This document shows positions 34,260-46,230 of a stretch of 64,000 nt of DNA, in pieces. Source of the stretch: Amborella trichopoda (Eukaryota; Streptophyta; Magnoliopsida; Amborellales; Amborellaceae); contig NW_006497600.1 in NCBI RefSeq assembly GCF_000471905.2, positions 771,547-835,546 of the forward strand, read 5' to 3'. The translations under genes and the position numbers were made by a program. Position 1 is the stretch's first letter. Each line of letters starts with the position of its first letter. The notes under the pieces were generated by a model. It did not search any database. It had not been told where the DNA came from and saw only the letters and a list, made by a program, of their open reading frames with translations.

Positions 34260-35566
34260 TTCAATTTAGAACTGTGAAAAATCAATTTCAATTTTTAAAT
34301 TCTTAAGTGATGGTGAATTTTTATTTTTTAATACCGTGAAAAATCAATTTCAATTTTTAAATTCGTAAGTTATGGTGAATTTTTTATTTTTTAGCAATAT
34401 TTGGTCATTTTCTGTGAATTTTTTGGGTTGCTTTCAATAGATTACATACTAATATATTTTTTCACAAATTGCAATAGAACTATTTTTAAGGTCTGAACCA
34501 TTGATCTAACACAATTTTTCAAAAAGGGGAAAATGAATGGCCAGATTGTATATGGTGTTTTAACAAGTGGATTGACATGAACTTGTGGGTGTCCGCCCGT
34601 CTATATCAAGAGCACCTAATAATAAATAAATAAAAAGAATTAGCAAAGTAAAGATGGACTCAAATGCCAATAAATGTTTTTTAGGGTTGTTTGGTTAATT
34701 TTATTTTTTTCAAATTCCTCTTTCATATCTTTTATTGGGCTCACCAGTTTAGGAGAGTTTACATCTCAATTTTAATGTGAAATCGATTTTTAAAAAAGTG
34801 ATATTCAAATAGGGACATCTATCAATTGGATTGTTCATATTTTATAGATAATATGACAAAATTCCCATACAAATATGAAATGTGTTTATGACCATTTGAT
34901 GAACCTAGATTCAATCTAAGTCATTGAGCGTACTCTATTGTGTATGTAAAGTGGGTTCTAAACTTCCCCGGAGCACTTTTTTATGGCATTCACTCCCCCA
35001 TTTTCAGTGATTAACCTTGATCAGAGTTAAGTGACTATTTTATCTTTTTATTTACCTAGCATAATGCACTAAATTCTGAGTGTATATGCTTCTCGCTTGG
35101 GTGCACCTGTAAACCATACCCATAACTAAATTAACCTTTTTTTTTCACTCTCCTTAAATTAATCTCTCTCTCTAGACTATAGATACCTCCTTTATTGGGA
35201 TTAAGGTTTAGTGCAAAAATTGCAGGATATTTTTGACGAGAAGTAAAATGGGCTCTCTACCAGAAGAGATAACAATGCCTTATTATCAAGAAAGCAATCA
35301 ACTGTGGTTTTCTCTCTCTAATGTTATTTTTTTTTCCTTGTATTTAGTTCTTTCTCTCTCTTTCCCTCTTTCTATTTCCTGGTTTTTGTGGTAAAACAGT
35401 AATCCAGATTAGAAAAACGCTAGCAAGCGGGTTTAGATTCCTCTTGTAAAAAGTTTGGGAGAGTCTATGGTTTTTTTTGTAGACCCAAGGGTCTATGCAG
35501 GATAAAAGTCGTAAAAATGGGTTAGCGATCTTCTTCCAAGTACGTTTTTATTTCTCATAATACGTG
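34260..35566. other. Intergenic, minor direct repeat
   Basis: A ~63-bp imperfect direct repeat (ACCGTGAAAAATCAATTTCA at ~34333, similar at ~34271) lies near the start. A CT run lies at 35163-35172. No gene seen. Confidence 0.45.
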
Positions 35567-35949
35567 GAAAAAAGTTAGATCGGAGGTTATAAACAATTAA
35601 ATTAGGCCAACCTCAAAAATTTTATTAGAAGAGGTTGTTTTGATGCTCAAATATCTTCAAATTGATCATCTCGACATCAAGATGCATTGACATGAGAAAA
35701 AAATGGATCTCAATTTTTGGAACTAGTGCATCTTGTAACACATTTTTGGACCGTCAATTTTCAAGATTTTCGAGTTTTTATAGATCTGTACGATCTACAC
35801 TATTTTAAAACTTTAAAATTTATAATTAAAGATAAAAATGTATTTTAAGGCTATCAAAGATTTCCAATATTGAAACGATATTTCTAGATACTATTTGAAG
35901 TGTGCTTTATTTTGATTGTTTAGAGAATCAGCTCTATACAACCGCACCC
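35567..35949 (+). mobile_element. ~390-bp-family MITE (M1)
   Basis: Left part AACAATTAAATTAGGCCAAC, interior TTAGAAGAGGTTGTTTTGAT and GATCATCTCGACATCAAGAT, right end TTGATTGTTTAGAGAATCAG then CTCTATACAACCGCACCC. Flanks ATAATAC/ATAATAA are a weak possible duplication. Confidence 0.85.
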
Positions 35950-36236
35950 ATAATAAATATGTAACATTTATAACAATATAAATTTAAGCAATAGAATTCA
36001 TGTGGCACATGTGAGGCCAACATTTGGAATCACACAAGCTCCCTTGGCCTCTCTTGTGAGAGTGTCTTTTTTATGATGGGGTATGAGGAAAAATGGGTAC
36101 GTGCAAAAGTAACGTAGGCACAAGAATAAGAGAACGGTTGAGTAAAAACAATGACAAATAGAGGCATATGATCTAACCCTTTGAGAAGTCTAGAAATATG
36201 TCCAAATCGAGACCCATAGGGTAGTGGGTAGCTCAT

Positions 36237-36655
36237 TTGGAGGGTAGTATCAAAATGAATTGTGATGGTAGTTCGAAGGGTAATCTGGCTCGAGCTGGAT
36301 TGATGGGTGTTGTGAGAGATTATAAAGACAAAATATTATTTTGTTTTGCAGGTCCATGTGGAATTACAATGGCTAATGGTGCGGAGTTGCTCGTGGTGCT
36401 TCAAGGTTTGAAACATATAAAGGATCATCATGTTCAACTCATGTGCATTGTCAAGAGGGATTTCTTGAATGTTATTAATTGGTGTAACGTCATTTCAAGG
36501 GCCCCATTGAGATTGAGATCGGAGTGGATGGAGATCATGCTTCTGGTGCATGAGATGAATGTCACTTTTCAGCATGTGTATAGATAAGGTAACGAGGTTG
36601 CTGATCTCTTGGCTAAGAAAGGTGTTGATTTGCATAATTTGATAGTTTGCTTGAT
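36237..36655 (+). pseudogene. LINE RNase H domain relic
   Basis: The frame reads SIKMNCDGSSKGN at the start, MANGAELLVVLQGL in the middle and, after an in-frame TAA (36585-36587), GNEVADLLAKKGVD. These are the D, E and D positions of the RNase H fold found at the C-terminus of plant LINE polyproteins; the third catalytic Asp is probably in KRDFLNVINW. The usual Arg-Glu before GNEVAD is replaced by Arg-stop. The reverse transcriptase part is absent upstream. The relic is cut at 36660 by a copia insertion, and its downstream flank resumes at 41602. Confidence 0.82.
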
Positions 36656-36660
36656 CTTAT

Positions 36661-37061
36661 TGTAGAAACGAAAAGCAATCCACGAAAAACAAAAAAAAAA
36701 AACAAACACAAACGAAAGAGACAATCAACCACAACACAAAGATATACGTGGTTCCGCAACGTGCATACGTCTACGGGAGATTAGAGCTTCTTTAATGACA
36801 ATGGAGAATAGGATTACAATTCGCTCTCTTCCTCATGCCTCGCTGTTTTATTTAATTACAAAGAGATTTGCGTTTTTTTCTTAACTCTTGATAAACCCCC
36901 AATCGCAACAATATATATCGAGTCTCAGATAGATGGTACAAATTACCAAAATACCCTTGTACGGATATATCAAGTCTCAGATATATCGAATCCTATGTAC
37001 GAATATATCCAAACCTTTGGCAGATATATTTTCTCAGAATACAAGACATCAATCTTCAACA
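36661..37061 (-). repeat. 3' LTR of Copia-2
   Basis: On the minus strand it begins TGTTGAAGATTGATGTC and ends GTTTCTACA. It follows the purine-rich tract. Confidence 0.93.
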
Positions 37062-37074
37062 ATTTCCACCTTGG
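37062..37074 (-). promoter_or_regulatory. Polypurine tract of Copia-2
   Basis: On the minus strand CCAAGGTGGAAAT directly precedes the 3' LTR start TGTTG, as in related plant copia elements. Confidence 0.75.
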
Positions 37075-37174
37075 CTTGAATTCTGTCGAGCCACCCTTAA
37101 GATGTCTTCATCCCCTTACCTCCATAAAGGTATGCTACTGCACCCCCACCTACCATGGGGTGCTTCCCTCACTC

Positions 37175-40100
37175 TCAATAATGAGAGACATTAAGTAAGT
37201 CCAAACAAAGTTTGAACTTCTCCGTGGTGACCGGCTTTGTAAGCATATCTGCAGGTTTGTTATTCGTATAAATTTTCTTTAAGTGAAGGATTCTTTCTGA
37301 CACAAGCTCATTAATCTTGTGATATCTCACATCAATGTGTTTTGTCCTTGTATGAAATACTTGATTCTTTGCAAGATTTATGGCACTCTGACTATCACAA
37401 TACAATACAGTACCTTCTTGCTCCACCCCCAACTCACGAGTCAAACCAGTCGACCAGATCGCCTCCTTTGCAGCCTCAACTGTCGCCATATACTCTGCCT
37501 CTGTCGTAGACAAGGCAATCGTGGGTTGAAGCATTGCCTTCCGTGAAATAGGTCTACCTGCTAGTGTGAAGACATACAATGTAGTAGACCTTCGCTTGTA
37601 TAAATCACCAGCATAGTTGGAATCAACATATTCCACCAGTTCTATAGAGCTTCTCTTCTTGCTGAACATAATTTCGAGGTCTGACGTCTCGCTCAGATAT
37701 CTGAAAATCTACTTAATAGGATTTCAAAGCTCCCTTTTAGGATTACTCATGTATCGACTAACGACACTGACAACGTGAGATAAATTCGGCCTGCTACAAA
37801 CTATAGCATACATGAGGCTTCCGACTTCGCTAGCATAGGGCACAAGAGATATATGCTCTATCTCCTCATCCATAGTGGGACACTGCCGTTCAAACAACTT
37901 GAAATGACTCGCCAATGCAGTACTAACTGACTTGGCCTTTTCTATGTTGAAACACTCCAACACCTTTTCAACATACTTTTTCTAAGTTACCCAGAGTTTA
38001 CCTGCACTTCTATCTCTATGAATCTCTATACCAAGGATCCTATTAGCAACCCCTAGATCCTTCATATCAAACTCAGAACATAACATAGACTTGAGAGAAG
38101 TTATGTCACATGCATTCTTGGCAGCGATGAGCATGTCGTCAACATAAAGCATCAAGAGAATAAAGGAATTATCATCAAAAACTTTAAAATAAACACAATA
38201 ATCATACTTGCTTTTTGAATTGTCAATCCGCATCATGAAAGAGTCGAAGCACTTGTACCACTCACTACCTAGGAGATTGCTTAAGACCATAAAACGATTT
38301 CTTGAGCAAGCAAACTTGATCTTCCTTTCCATGCACCTTGAAGCCTTCAGGTTGCTTCATAAAGATTTGTTCATCTAAATCACCATGAAGAAACGTTGTC
38401 TTAACGTCAAGCTGTTCTAGCTCCAAATCAAACATGGCTACTAAAACAAGTAATAGCCTTATTGAAGTGTACTTGACAACCGAAGAGAATATTTCCTTGT
38501 AGTCCACTCACTCTTTTTAAGAGTAGCTCTTTGCTACGAGCCTAGCCTTGAATCTCTCATATTCCTTTTATGTTGCTGCCTCTTTATTCAAAAAGATCCA
38601 CTTACACCCAATCACTTTCCTTCCCTTAGGCCCTTTGACAAGCTCTTAAGTCTTGTTCTTTTTCAGAGACTCCATCTCCTCCATCATGGCTGTCATCTAT
38701 TTATCACTCTGTACATCACTTAGAGCATATTTGAAGGAGTCGATTTCCCCAGTACCAACAGTTAGAGCAGAGACTATTATGTCCTCAAAGCCGTATCTCA
38801 CAGGGGCTTGTGAATATGCTTCTTTCTGCCTTTTGCCAAACTGTAGGGTTCACCATGTGATTGTTGCTATTATGGTATGCTGCTAGATGATTTTTCTTAT
38901 TCTGGCGTTTCAGACTCTTCTAGCTCCACTTAGACTATCGATCTTTCTTCATCACTTTCATCTACTTGCACTTTGTCATCTTGCATGTTGATTGACTTCA
39001 CCATGTGAGATTCATCAAACACAACATCCCTGCTGAGCACAAGCTTATGTAAAGTAGGATCCCAAAGCTTGAATCCTTCACTCCCTTCTCAAAGCCAAGA
39101 AAGATGCATTGCTTAGACTTAGAGTCTCATTTGGAATGTTTCTCACTTTGCACATGGACATAGGCAGAACATCCGAAGATCTTCAACGTAGAGTAATCTA
39201 CCGGTTTTCCTGCTCACATCTCTTCTGAAATTTTTGCAATCAATAGCTGTAGATGGTGACCTTTTAACGATAAAACAGGTCATGTTAACTGCTTTTACTC
39301 AAAAACTTTTTTTCAAATTTGCATTCAATCTCATACTACGAGCTCTTTCCAAAAGAGTCATGTTCATCCTCTCAGCCATACCATTTTGTTGAGGAGTTTT
39401 TGGTGTGGTAAAGTGACATACAATCCCCTCTTCTTTACAAAATTCTTGAAATTATCCAGACTTGTACTCCCCTCCATTATCTGATCTCAAGCATTTCAGT
39501 TTCTTTCATGTCTTCCTTTCTACCTCTGTTTTTATTGTTTAAACTTCGTGAAAGCTTCACTTTTGTGTTTCATGAAGCAGACCCAAACCTTTCTTGAATA
39601 ATCGTCAATGAATGTAATGAAGTATTCTGCCCCACCCTTGGATTTGATTGGTGAATGCCCCATACATCAGTGTGTACATAGTCTAGTATATCCTAACTGG
39701 TATGAATTGCAGTTTTGAATCTAATCTTGCACTATTTACCGAAAACACAGTACTTACAGATATCCAGTTTACAAGCTCTAACACCCTTCAGCAATTTTTT
39801 TTTATGAAGTTCCATCATCCCTCGTTCACTCATATGCCCTAAACGCATATGCCACAGATTTGTGTCATCTGTGTTAGACTCAACATCTGTGGTTACAGAA
39901 GCTCTACCTGTAACTGTATTCCCTATTAACCTGTATAGGTTCCCAGTCATCTAACCTTTCATAACAACCATAGATCCCTTACTAACTATGAGGACTCTAC
40001 CTATTGCTATATACTTGCAACCATTCAAATCAAGATCCCCCAAAGATATTAATTTTTTCTTTAATTGTGAGACATGCCTCACATCTGATAAAGTTCGTAC

Positions 40101-41145
40101 TATTCCATCAAATATCTTGATTTTGATAGTTCTTATTTCAATGGTCTTGCATACTGCATCGTTCCCCATTAGAACAGACACACCACTATATGATTTTTAA
40201 GTTTCAAACCAGTTTTTATTTGGACACATATGAAAAGAACAACCAGAATCTAAAATCCAAGAATCAGTAAATTGATTCTTACCTAAATATATAGAGAAAA
40301 GATCTTCATCATCTCCGTCAGAGCTATCGGTCACGCTAGCTTCATCATATGTTTTTCTTATTTCTATCCTCTTTGTATCCTCTTTTCTTTTCGGGCAGTC
40401 TATCTTCATATGACAATCCTTTTTGCAGTAATAGCAAATAAACTTGTCATTTCCCTTCGATTTTGATCGACTTCTGCTTCCATACCTCCTTTGATTTAAT
40501 CTGCCTCTTTCATGACTCTTTTTGTGTTTCCAAAAAAACATTTTCCTTGAGATTTAATACTGTTAGTCTCTTTCTTATCTCGTTTGACATAATAGTAACA
40601 GTGACTTTGTTCGTCTCAAGAGTCTCCTTCTTGTACAATAGAGTCGTGACCAGGTGATCGTATGATCCTGAAAAGGAAGCTAATAAAAGTAGGGCCTTGT
40701 CTTCATCTTCGATTTCGACCTCAAGGCTTGCTAACTTGCTTATGATCTGGTTGAACTCGTTGAGATATTCAAGCAGATCTGTGCCTTCTTCCATCTGAAT
40801 AGAATACAACTGCGTCTTGAAGAATAACTTGTTCGTCAAAGATTTCGTCATGTAGATACTCTCGAGTTTTGTCCAAACCTCTAGAGCAGTTTCGAGATCC
40901 ACCACATAACGCAAGGCGTTATCTAAGAGATTCAGACGAATCGCACTTACCGCCTTTTCCTTCATCTCTTGCCACTCTTCATCGTCCATCTTTGCTTGTT
41001 TCTTCGATTTTCTTAGCAAAGCTTTAGTCAGACCTTGTTGTATCAAAAGATCCTTCATCTTTCGTTGTCAAAGGGTGAAATTGTTCTTTCCATTGAACCT
41101 CTCAATGTCATACTTGACGCTTGAGCCCTTTCCTGTCATCATGGT
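37175..41145 (-). pseudogene. Copia-2 gag-pol polyprotein relic
   Basis: Read on the minus strand. Gag starts near 41145 (MTGKGSSVKYDIERFNG) and continues through a UBN2-type domain (41058-40510). A CCHC zinc knuckle CYYCKKDCHMKIDC lies at about 40430. The protease site reads WILDSGCSFHMC (about 40250) with D-S-G intact. The pre-integrase motif LWHMRLGHMSERG lies near 39860. The integrase core is broken but shows LRSDNGGEY (about 39485) and TPQQNGMAERMN (about 39390). RT spans 38507-37724 with LDVKTTFLHGDL, YGLKQ and the YVDD box (about 38135). RNase H (37669-37175) shows YVDSNYAGD, TEAEYMA and CDSQSAINLA. Stops and frameshifts, chiefly in integrase, RT and the gag start, prevent a continuous product. 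Confidence 0.93.
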
Positions 41146-41176
41146 AGCAAACCCCAGAACGCAGAATAACCTTGTA

Positions 41177-41189
41177 GGCTTTGAAACCA
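41177..41189 (-). promoter_or_regulatory. Primer-binding site of Copia-2 (degenerate Met-tRNA type)
   Basis: On the minus strand TGGTTTCAAAGCC lies three bases after the 5' LTR end. It matches the common TGGTATCAGAGCC at 11 of 13 positions. Confidence 0.75.
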
Positions 41190-41192
41190 ATT

Positions 41193-41596
41193 TGTAGAAA
41201 CAAAAAGCAATCCATAAAAAACAAGAAAGAATAAACAAACACAAAAGAAAGAGACAATCAACCACAACACAAAGATATATGTGGTTCGGCAACGTGCCTA
41301 TGTCTATGGGAGATTAAAGCTTCTTTACTGGCAATGAAGAATAGAGTTACAATTCGTTCTCTTCCTCACGCCTCTCTGTTTTATTTAATTATAAAGAGAT
41401 TTACGTTTTTTTCTTAACTCTTGATAAACACTCAATCGTAACAATATATATCAAGTCTCAGATAGATGGTACAAATTACCGAAATACCATCGTACGAATA
41501 TATATCAAGTCTTAGATATATCAAATCCCATGTACGGATATATTCGAACCTTTGGCATATATATTTCATCAGAATACAAGAGATCAATCCTTAATA
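41193..41596 (-). repeat. 5' LTR of Copia-2
   Basis: Matches 36661-37061 over its full length. On the minus strand it now begins TATTAAGGATTG, so the terminal TG has been lost; it ends GTTTCTACA. Confidence 0.92.
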
Positions 41597-42514
41597 CTTA
41601 TTATGTGAGATCCTTGTAATTATCATTTATTAATAAATTACGGAACATTATCGAGAGAGAGAGAGAGTGAGAGCCCATATTTTATATGTTGAGATATGGA
41701 GATGAGTAAATATATGCTTAGTTTGGTTTTAAGCAGTATTAGAAAATGCGACTCGGACTGAGTAATCGTCTTGGCCTGAGCTAATTACTCAAGCCGAGTC
41801 TGAGTAACTCAGCCCGATTACTGTTGAACAATGGTTTAAAAAGTTGATCAGTGACCCGGATCGGGCACCTCAAAAACCGATCCGAATCCTCGAATCGACG
41901 ATCCGGATCGGGAATCGGGTAAATTTGTCAAATTAAAGCTTCAAAAAAATCCAAAAAAATTATTAAAATTCATTATAATTATTGTTTTTTAGGAATTCAA
42001 TAAAAAATGAGGGTACTCCATTAAGAATTTCCATTTCTTTGCATGAATATGCGAATATTGATATGTTCTTTCCCTGCATGAACTATTATTTACCATTTAA
42101 TTTACGTCACACAATAGGATAAACATAGAATTATCATGGAATAAGTATATCAACATACATTGACTACAATAAAGCATATAATTAGTAACATACGATCTAA
42201 AAATAAAATGACAGACGACGTCGTTCTTCTTCTTGGTCACACTGGTGCCATTGATTGAATTTGTTTGATAATTCATTGATTCAATCTAAAAATGAATCAT
42301 CGATATTAGCAGGCGTCTGACTATATCCAAATCCCTGAGTGTTCTGTTGTGTTCTCAATCCAAAATCCCCGAAGCTTGTCCATCCTTCATACTCACCTAC
42401 ACTATCATACTCATCCCTACCCTGTTGCTGTTGGAACTCGATATGTGAATAATATGGCTGGGATAGGGTGGCCTCGGAATCATCATCTCTCTCATTTTCC
42501 CTTAGACCCCCTTC

Positions 42515-44957
42515 TCACTCTCCCTCATTAGGTGCAATATCACCGACATCTCCGACGAATTGTGGATACGTTGGCTGACTGCTTTTTCTTTCATGCTGCT
42601 CAGCACCTTCTTCAAGATCTTCCTCACCGATAGCCTCAAGGAATGCTCTCTTGTGCAACACTAGCTCCTCCTCTTCTACTACCCATTGGTCTACTGTGTC
42701 TGTGACAAATATTGTGTCTAAGTCTATCGGCCCATAGTCTTCAAGCTTCCTTCTTATTTGTCGCTCTCGGAGGTTTAAGTTGTAATGAACGTAGACTAGT
42801 TTATGAAGCTTATCCGAAGCGATTCGATTTCTCCTAGTAGTGTGCAACCATTAGAAAGTACTCCAGTTGCGCTCACAACCAGTACCAGAACATGTCTGGG
42901 AGAGCACCTTGATTGCTATCCTCTTTAGGTGAGGAGCATCAGTACCATATATCTCCCACCATTCAGCTGTATTAAAATGCAAAAAGCATTGTAAGGGCAA
43001 GAACAATTCATAAGATTAAATATATGAATGAATAAAATATTAGCTAGGGGATAACCTGGATCCATCTTAGTTCGAGAATTCCTGGCAAGTCTAGTTCCGA
43101 AGGATCCTATAGCATCCCTATACATAGCAAGCTAAAACAAATATATTTCGTTTTAGTACATTATTCCTCACAAATATAACAACTCAATAAAGTTTTTACC
43201 CAAACATTAAATAATACCTCTTGTACTGTTGCTACCTGGTTTCGATGGCTTCTCTCCAACCTGGCAATAATGTATCTGACCCCTTCCATAATCTTGTGAG
43301 GATGTTCAGGTGTCAAATAGAAAAATTTTGGGTTGAAGAAGTAACCTGGAAAATATATCGATAGAGAAATGTCATTTAAAATTTCATAAAAAAATAATTT
43401 ACAATGAAACATTCTAATGATATAAATATATATTTACTTGCATAACGAATTGGACGTCCAAATTTGGTGTTCCACCTCCGTTTTATAATCTCGATCACTT
43501 TGCTAGCAAAACTACACTTTTCCCCAATAGCTGATTTCGCTTTTTCAATATCTTCATAAAGGATGCCCATGGTAGCTTTCTTGTCAACGTCCACCATTCT
43601 TAACACCGTGACCAAAGGGGCAGTGGCCTCTACGACACTGGAACATCGAGACCAGAACTTCCTATTTGAGACTATGCCGTCCACTTTTATACCGGTACTG
43701 AACTTCGAGAGGCGGTTATTTAACCACTCTTCACAGGTAAACAATCTCTTTAATGCACTTTCAGATTCTCGAATGGAGTCCACAACTAAGTAATTGGTCG
43801 CAAAGCGAGTTATGGCAGGCCTGATTATCTCTTTTTTCTTAGAGTGTTATCTAAATAGAAATATTATTTTAGAGTGGTTGTATATAAATCTCGACACCAA
43901 CCTTGCTTCATCTAGAGTCTCCTTCACAATTTTGATCTCATCGATCTCCTCTAACATAAGATCGATGTTGTGTGCAGTACACAGCGTCCATACTAGATGC
44001 TTCCTCTTATCCATTAACTTGCTGCCCGCAGAAACACATGCACGCGCATTGTCCGTAATAAACTGGACTACATGCTTATCTCCTACTTCCTCCACTATCT
44101 GATCATATAGTTGTACGTAGAAGTTTGCATCTTTTTTTGTTCTTGATACGTCTTTGCTGACAAAAAAGTTGTACCTTTTGGGGAATAGGCCAAGAAGTTT
44201 TAAAACTCCTTTGTGCTAACTTTATTCAACCAACCATCACTCATGAGAGTAATGCATGCCCTTGGCCAACTCTGTTTATATTCTTTAATCCAATTAGTAA
44301 CTTCCTCCACCTCTTCATCTAATATTGGCCCACTGAGCTCATACGCCGTCAGGGGTTTTACCCCGGGCCCTGCTCTCTGGATTGCACTGACCATAGGTGG
44401 AAAATATGGGCTATTGGCTGCATCAAAGGGAATCCCTTTATCGTATAACCATTTACCAACATATCTCCCCAACATATTTTTTGTACATTTAACCATGCCT
44501 TTTAGGGTCATCTGTTGTGACTTAGGCTTTAAGAGAAATGGTTTTATACTACCATGACCTGCAATTCTGGTACTCCTAGATAAGTTAGGAAATATTTCTT
44601 CAACGTTTGATTCTTGTTGACACATACTGCCACCAACCCCTCCATACATATTTGAGCTGGGCCCGCCATACATGCTCGACCTGAGCCTGCCATGCATGTC
44701 TAAGCTGGGCCCGCCATACATGTATAAGCTGGGCCTGCCATACATGTCTGAGCTAGACCCACCATGCATGTCTGAGCTAGACCCACCGAGCATTCTAAAC
44801 CTACGTTCCCTCTGATATTGTTCATGTAAACTCAATCTTGTGGCCATATCCAGGTCATTATTATATTGCTCTTCTAGGTCATTATTATATTGCTCTTCTG
44901 TATCATTCTTGCTTGATGGTGTATATTGCTCTTTGTTGTTATTTATTATTGCAAAAT
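42515..44957 (-). pseudogene. hAT-family transposase relic (DUF659 and hAT C-terminal dimerisation domain)
   Basis: Read on the minus strand. The visible start is an exon from about 44957 after a possible acceptor (TCAATAG), with an acidic EEQYNNDL duplication and then a Gly/Ser/Met octapeptide repeat. The DUF659 segment includes KWLYDKGIPFDAANSPYF and ITLMSDGWLNKVSTKE (to 44205). A frameshift there is needed to continue into a degraded stretch and then EEVGDKHVVQFITDNARACV (about 44095). Next come RPAITRFATNYLVVDSI and IKRRWNTKFGRPIRYA, ending at a probable donor near 43438. Further exons carry YFFNPKFFYL (43341-43312) and MYRDAIGSFGTRLA. The last exon reads WWEIYGTDAPHLKRIAIKVL and CSGTGCERNWSTF, then a stop at about 42853, then HTTRRNRIASDKLHKLVYVH. 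This is the hAT dimerisation signature. A BED finger is not visible and may lie in or beyond the gap. Not functional as read. Confidence 0.88.
44625..44795 (-). repeat. 24-nt in-frame tandem repeat in the transposase N-terminus
   Basis: Encodes about six octapeptides of the form SSDMHGG(S/P), for example SSSDMYGR, PSLDMHGR and PSSNMYGG. The unit length keeps the frame. It forms a flexible Gly/Ser/Met-rich linker before DUF659. Confidence 0.85.
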
Positions 44958-45280
44958 ACCTCTATTGACATTAATATTTTCGTACATATGAATTACAAAC
45001 ATTCAGGATAATATAATACAAAATGCAAGCTCCAAACATGGCTACAACTCAATGATCAAGAACATACATTTTTTGCATTAAAAAATTGATAATAAAATTG
45101 AAAAAATGCAGGATAATGTAATTGTCATATATGCCACGATTTTTTTACAATGATATTCACTTTAATTCCACACGATAATACAATTTAACAACATGTATCT
45201 TTTGCTTTCAAAATTTTAAAAATTGAAAATACATTTTTAATGCAAAACTACATAAAAAATATAATACAGTTTTGCATTAG

Positions 45281-46073
45281 AAATATAATAACATGTATGT
45301 TTTTTGTATAAATATTCTATCAACATGCAATTTTTTCAACAAAAACTTTAACAATAAAAATTAAAAATATGGTTTACTACCTCATGATAATCAAAACCTA
45401 GTCACTATTTTCACATCTTTTCGGAAAATCACGATTTTTAAAATAAAATCCATCATGTACAAAACNNNNNNNNNNNNNNNNNNNNNNNNNNNNNNNNNNN
45501 NNNNNNNNNNNNNNNNNNNNNNNNNNNNNNNNNNNNNNNNNNNNNNNNNNNNNNNNNNNNNNNNNNNNNNNNNNNNNNNNNNNNNNNNNNNNNNNNNNNN
45601 NNNNNNNNNNNNNNNNNNNNNNNNNNNNNNNNNNNNNNNNNNNNNNNNNNNNNNNNNNNNNNNNNNNNNNNNNNNNNNNNNNNNNNNNNNNNNNNNNNNN
45701 NNNNNNNNNNNNNNNNNNNNNNNNNNNNNNNNNNNNNNNNNNNNNNNNNNNNNNNNNNNNNNNNNNNNNNNNNNNNNNNNNNNNNNNNNNNNNNNNNNNN
45801 NNNNNNNNNNNNNNNNNNNNNNNNNNNNNNNNNNNNNNNNNNNNNNNNNNNNNNNNNNNNNNNNNNNNNNNNNNNNNNNNNNTATTAAAAATATAATAAC
45901 ATGCATTTTTTTGCATAAATAATCTATCAAAATACAATTTTTTCAACAAAAACTTTAACAATAAAAATTTAAAATATGGTTTAATACCTCATGATAATCT
46001 AAACCTTGTCACGATTTTCACATCTTTTCGAAAAATCATCATTTTTCAAAAAATTCAATCATGGATAAATAAA
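45281..46073. repeat. Direct repeat flanking the assembly gap (~185 bp, offset 608)
   Basis: 45281-45465 and 45889-46073 are two copies, sharing AAATATAATAACATG, TTTTTTCAACAAAAACTTTA and CACATCTTTTCG. The gap lies between them, so further copies of a tandem array may be collapsed there. Confidence 0.85.
45466..45882. other. Assembly gap (417 N)
   Basis: An uninterrupted run of N. The frames spanning it on both strands are artefacts of translating N. It is bordered by direct repeats, a common reason for assembly failure. Confidence 1.
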
Positions 46074-46085
46074 AAAAAAAGTACA

Positions 46086-46230
46086 GCAAATTTTCATAAA
46101 ATTCGATCATAGATTACAAAAAAAAAATTCGATCATGGATTAAAAAAAAAAATCACAAATTTTCAAAAAATTTGATCATGGATTACAAAAAATTCGATCA
46201 TGGATTACAAAAAAAAAATTCGATAATGGA
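46086..46230. repeat. Short tandem repeat ATTCGATCATGGATTACAAAA
   Basis: At least five degenerate copies of a 20-30 bp unit containing TTCGATCATGGATTA with variable poly-A length. It lies in the right subterminal part of the hAT element. Confidence 0.8.

Larger units (their letters stand above)
36661..41596 (-). mobile_element. Ty1/copia retrotransposon, minus strand, full-length structure but decayed (Copia-2)
   Basis: LTRs of about 401 and 404 bp bracket gag, protease, integrase, RT and RNase H in copia order on the minus strand. A perfect 5-bp target duplication CTTAT lies at 36656-36660 and 41597-41601. The primer site and purine tract are in the expected places. The two LTRs differ at roughly one base in ten by eye, many being C/T or G/A changes at CG sites, consistent with methylation decay of an old copy. 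The insertion is in the 3' part of the LINE relic at 36237. Confidence 0.96.

Noticed and set aside
36030..36236. Minus-strand 68-codon frame next to the LINE relic
   Set aside because: No recognisable motif; the plus-strand RNase H relic explains the adjacent region better.
45391..45961. Long frames on both strands across the N run
   Set aside because: They consist almost entirely of untranslated N positions and have no sequence support.
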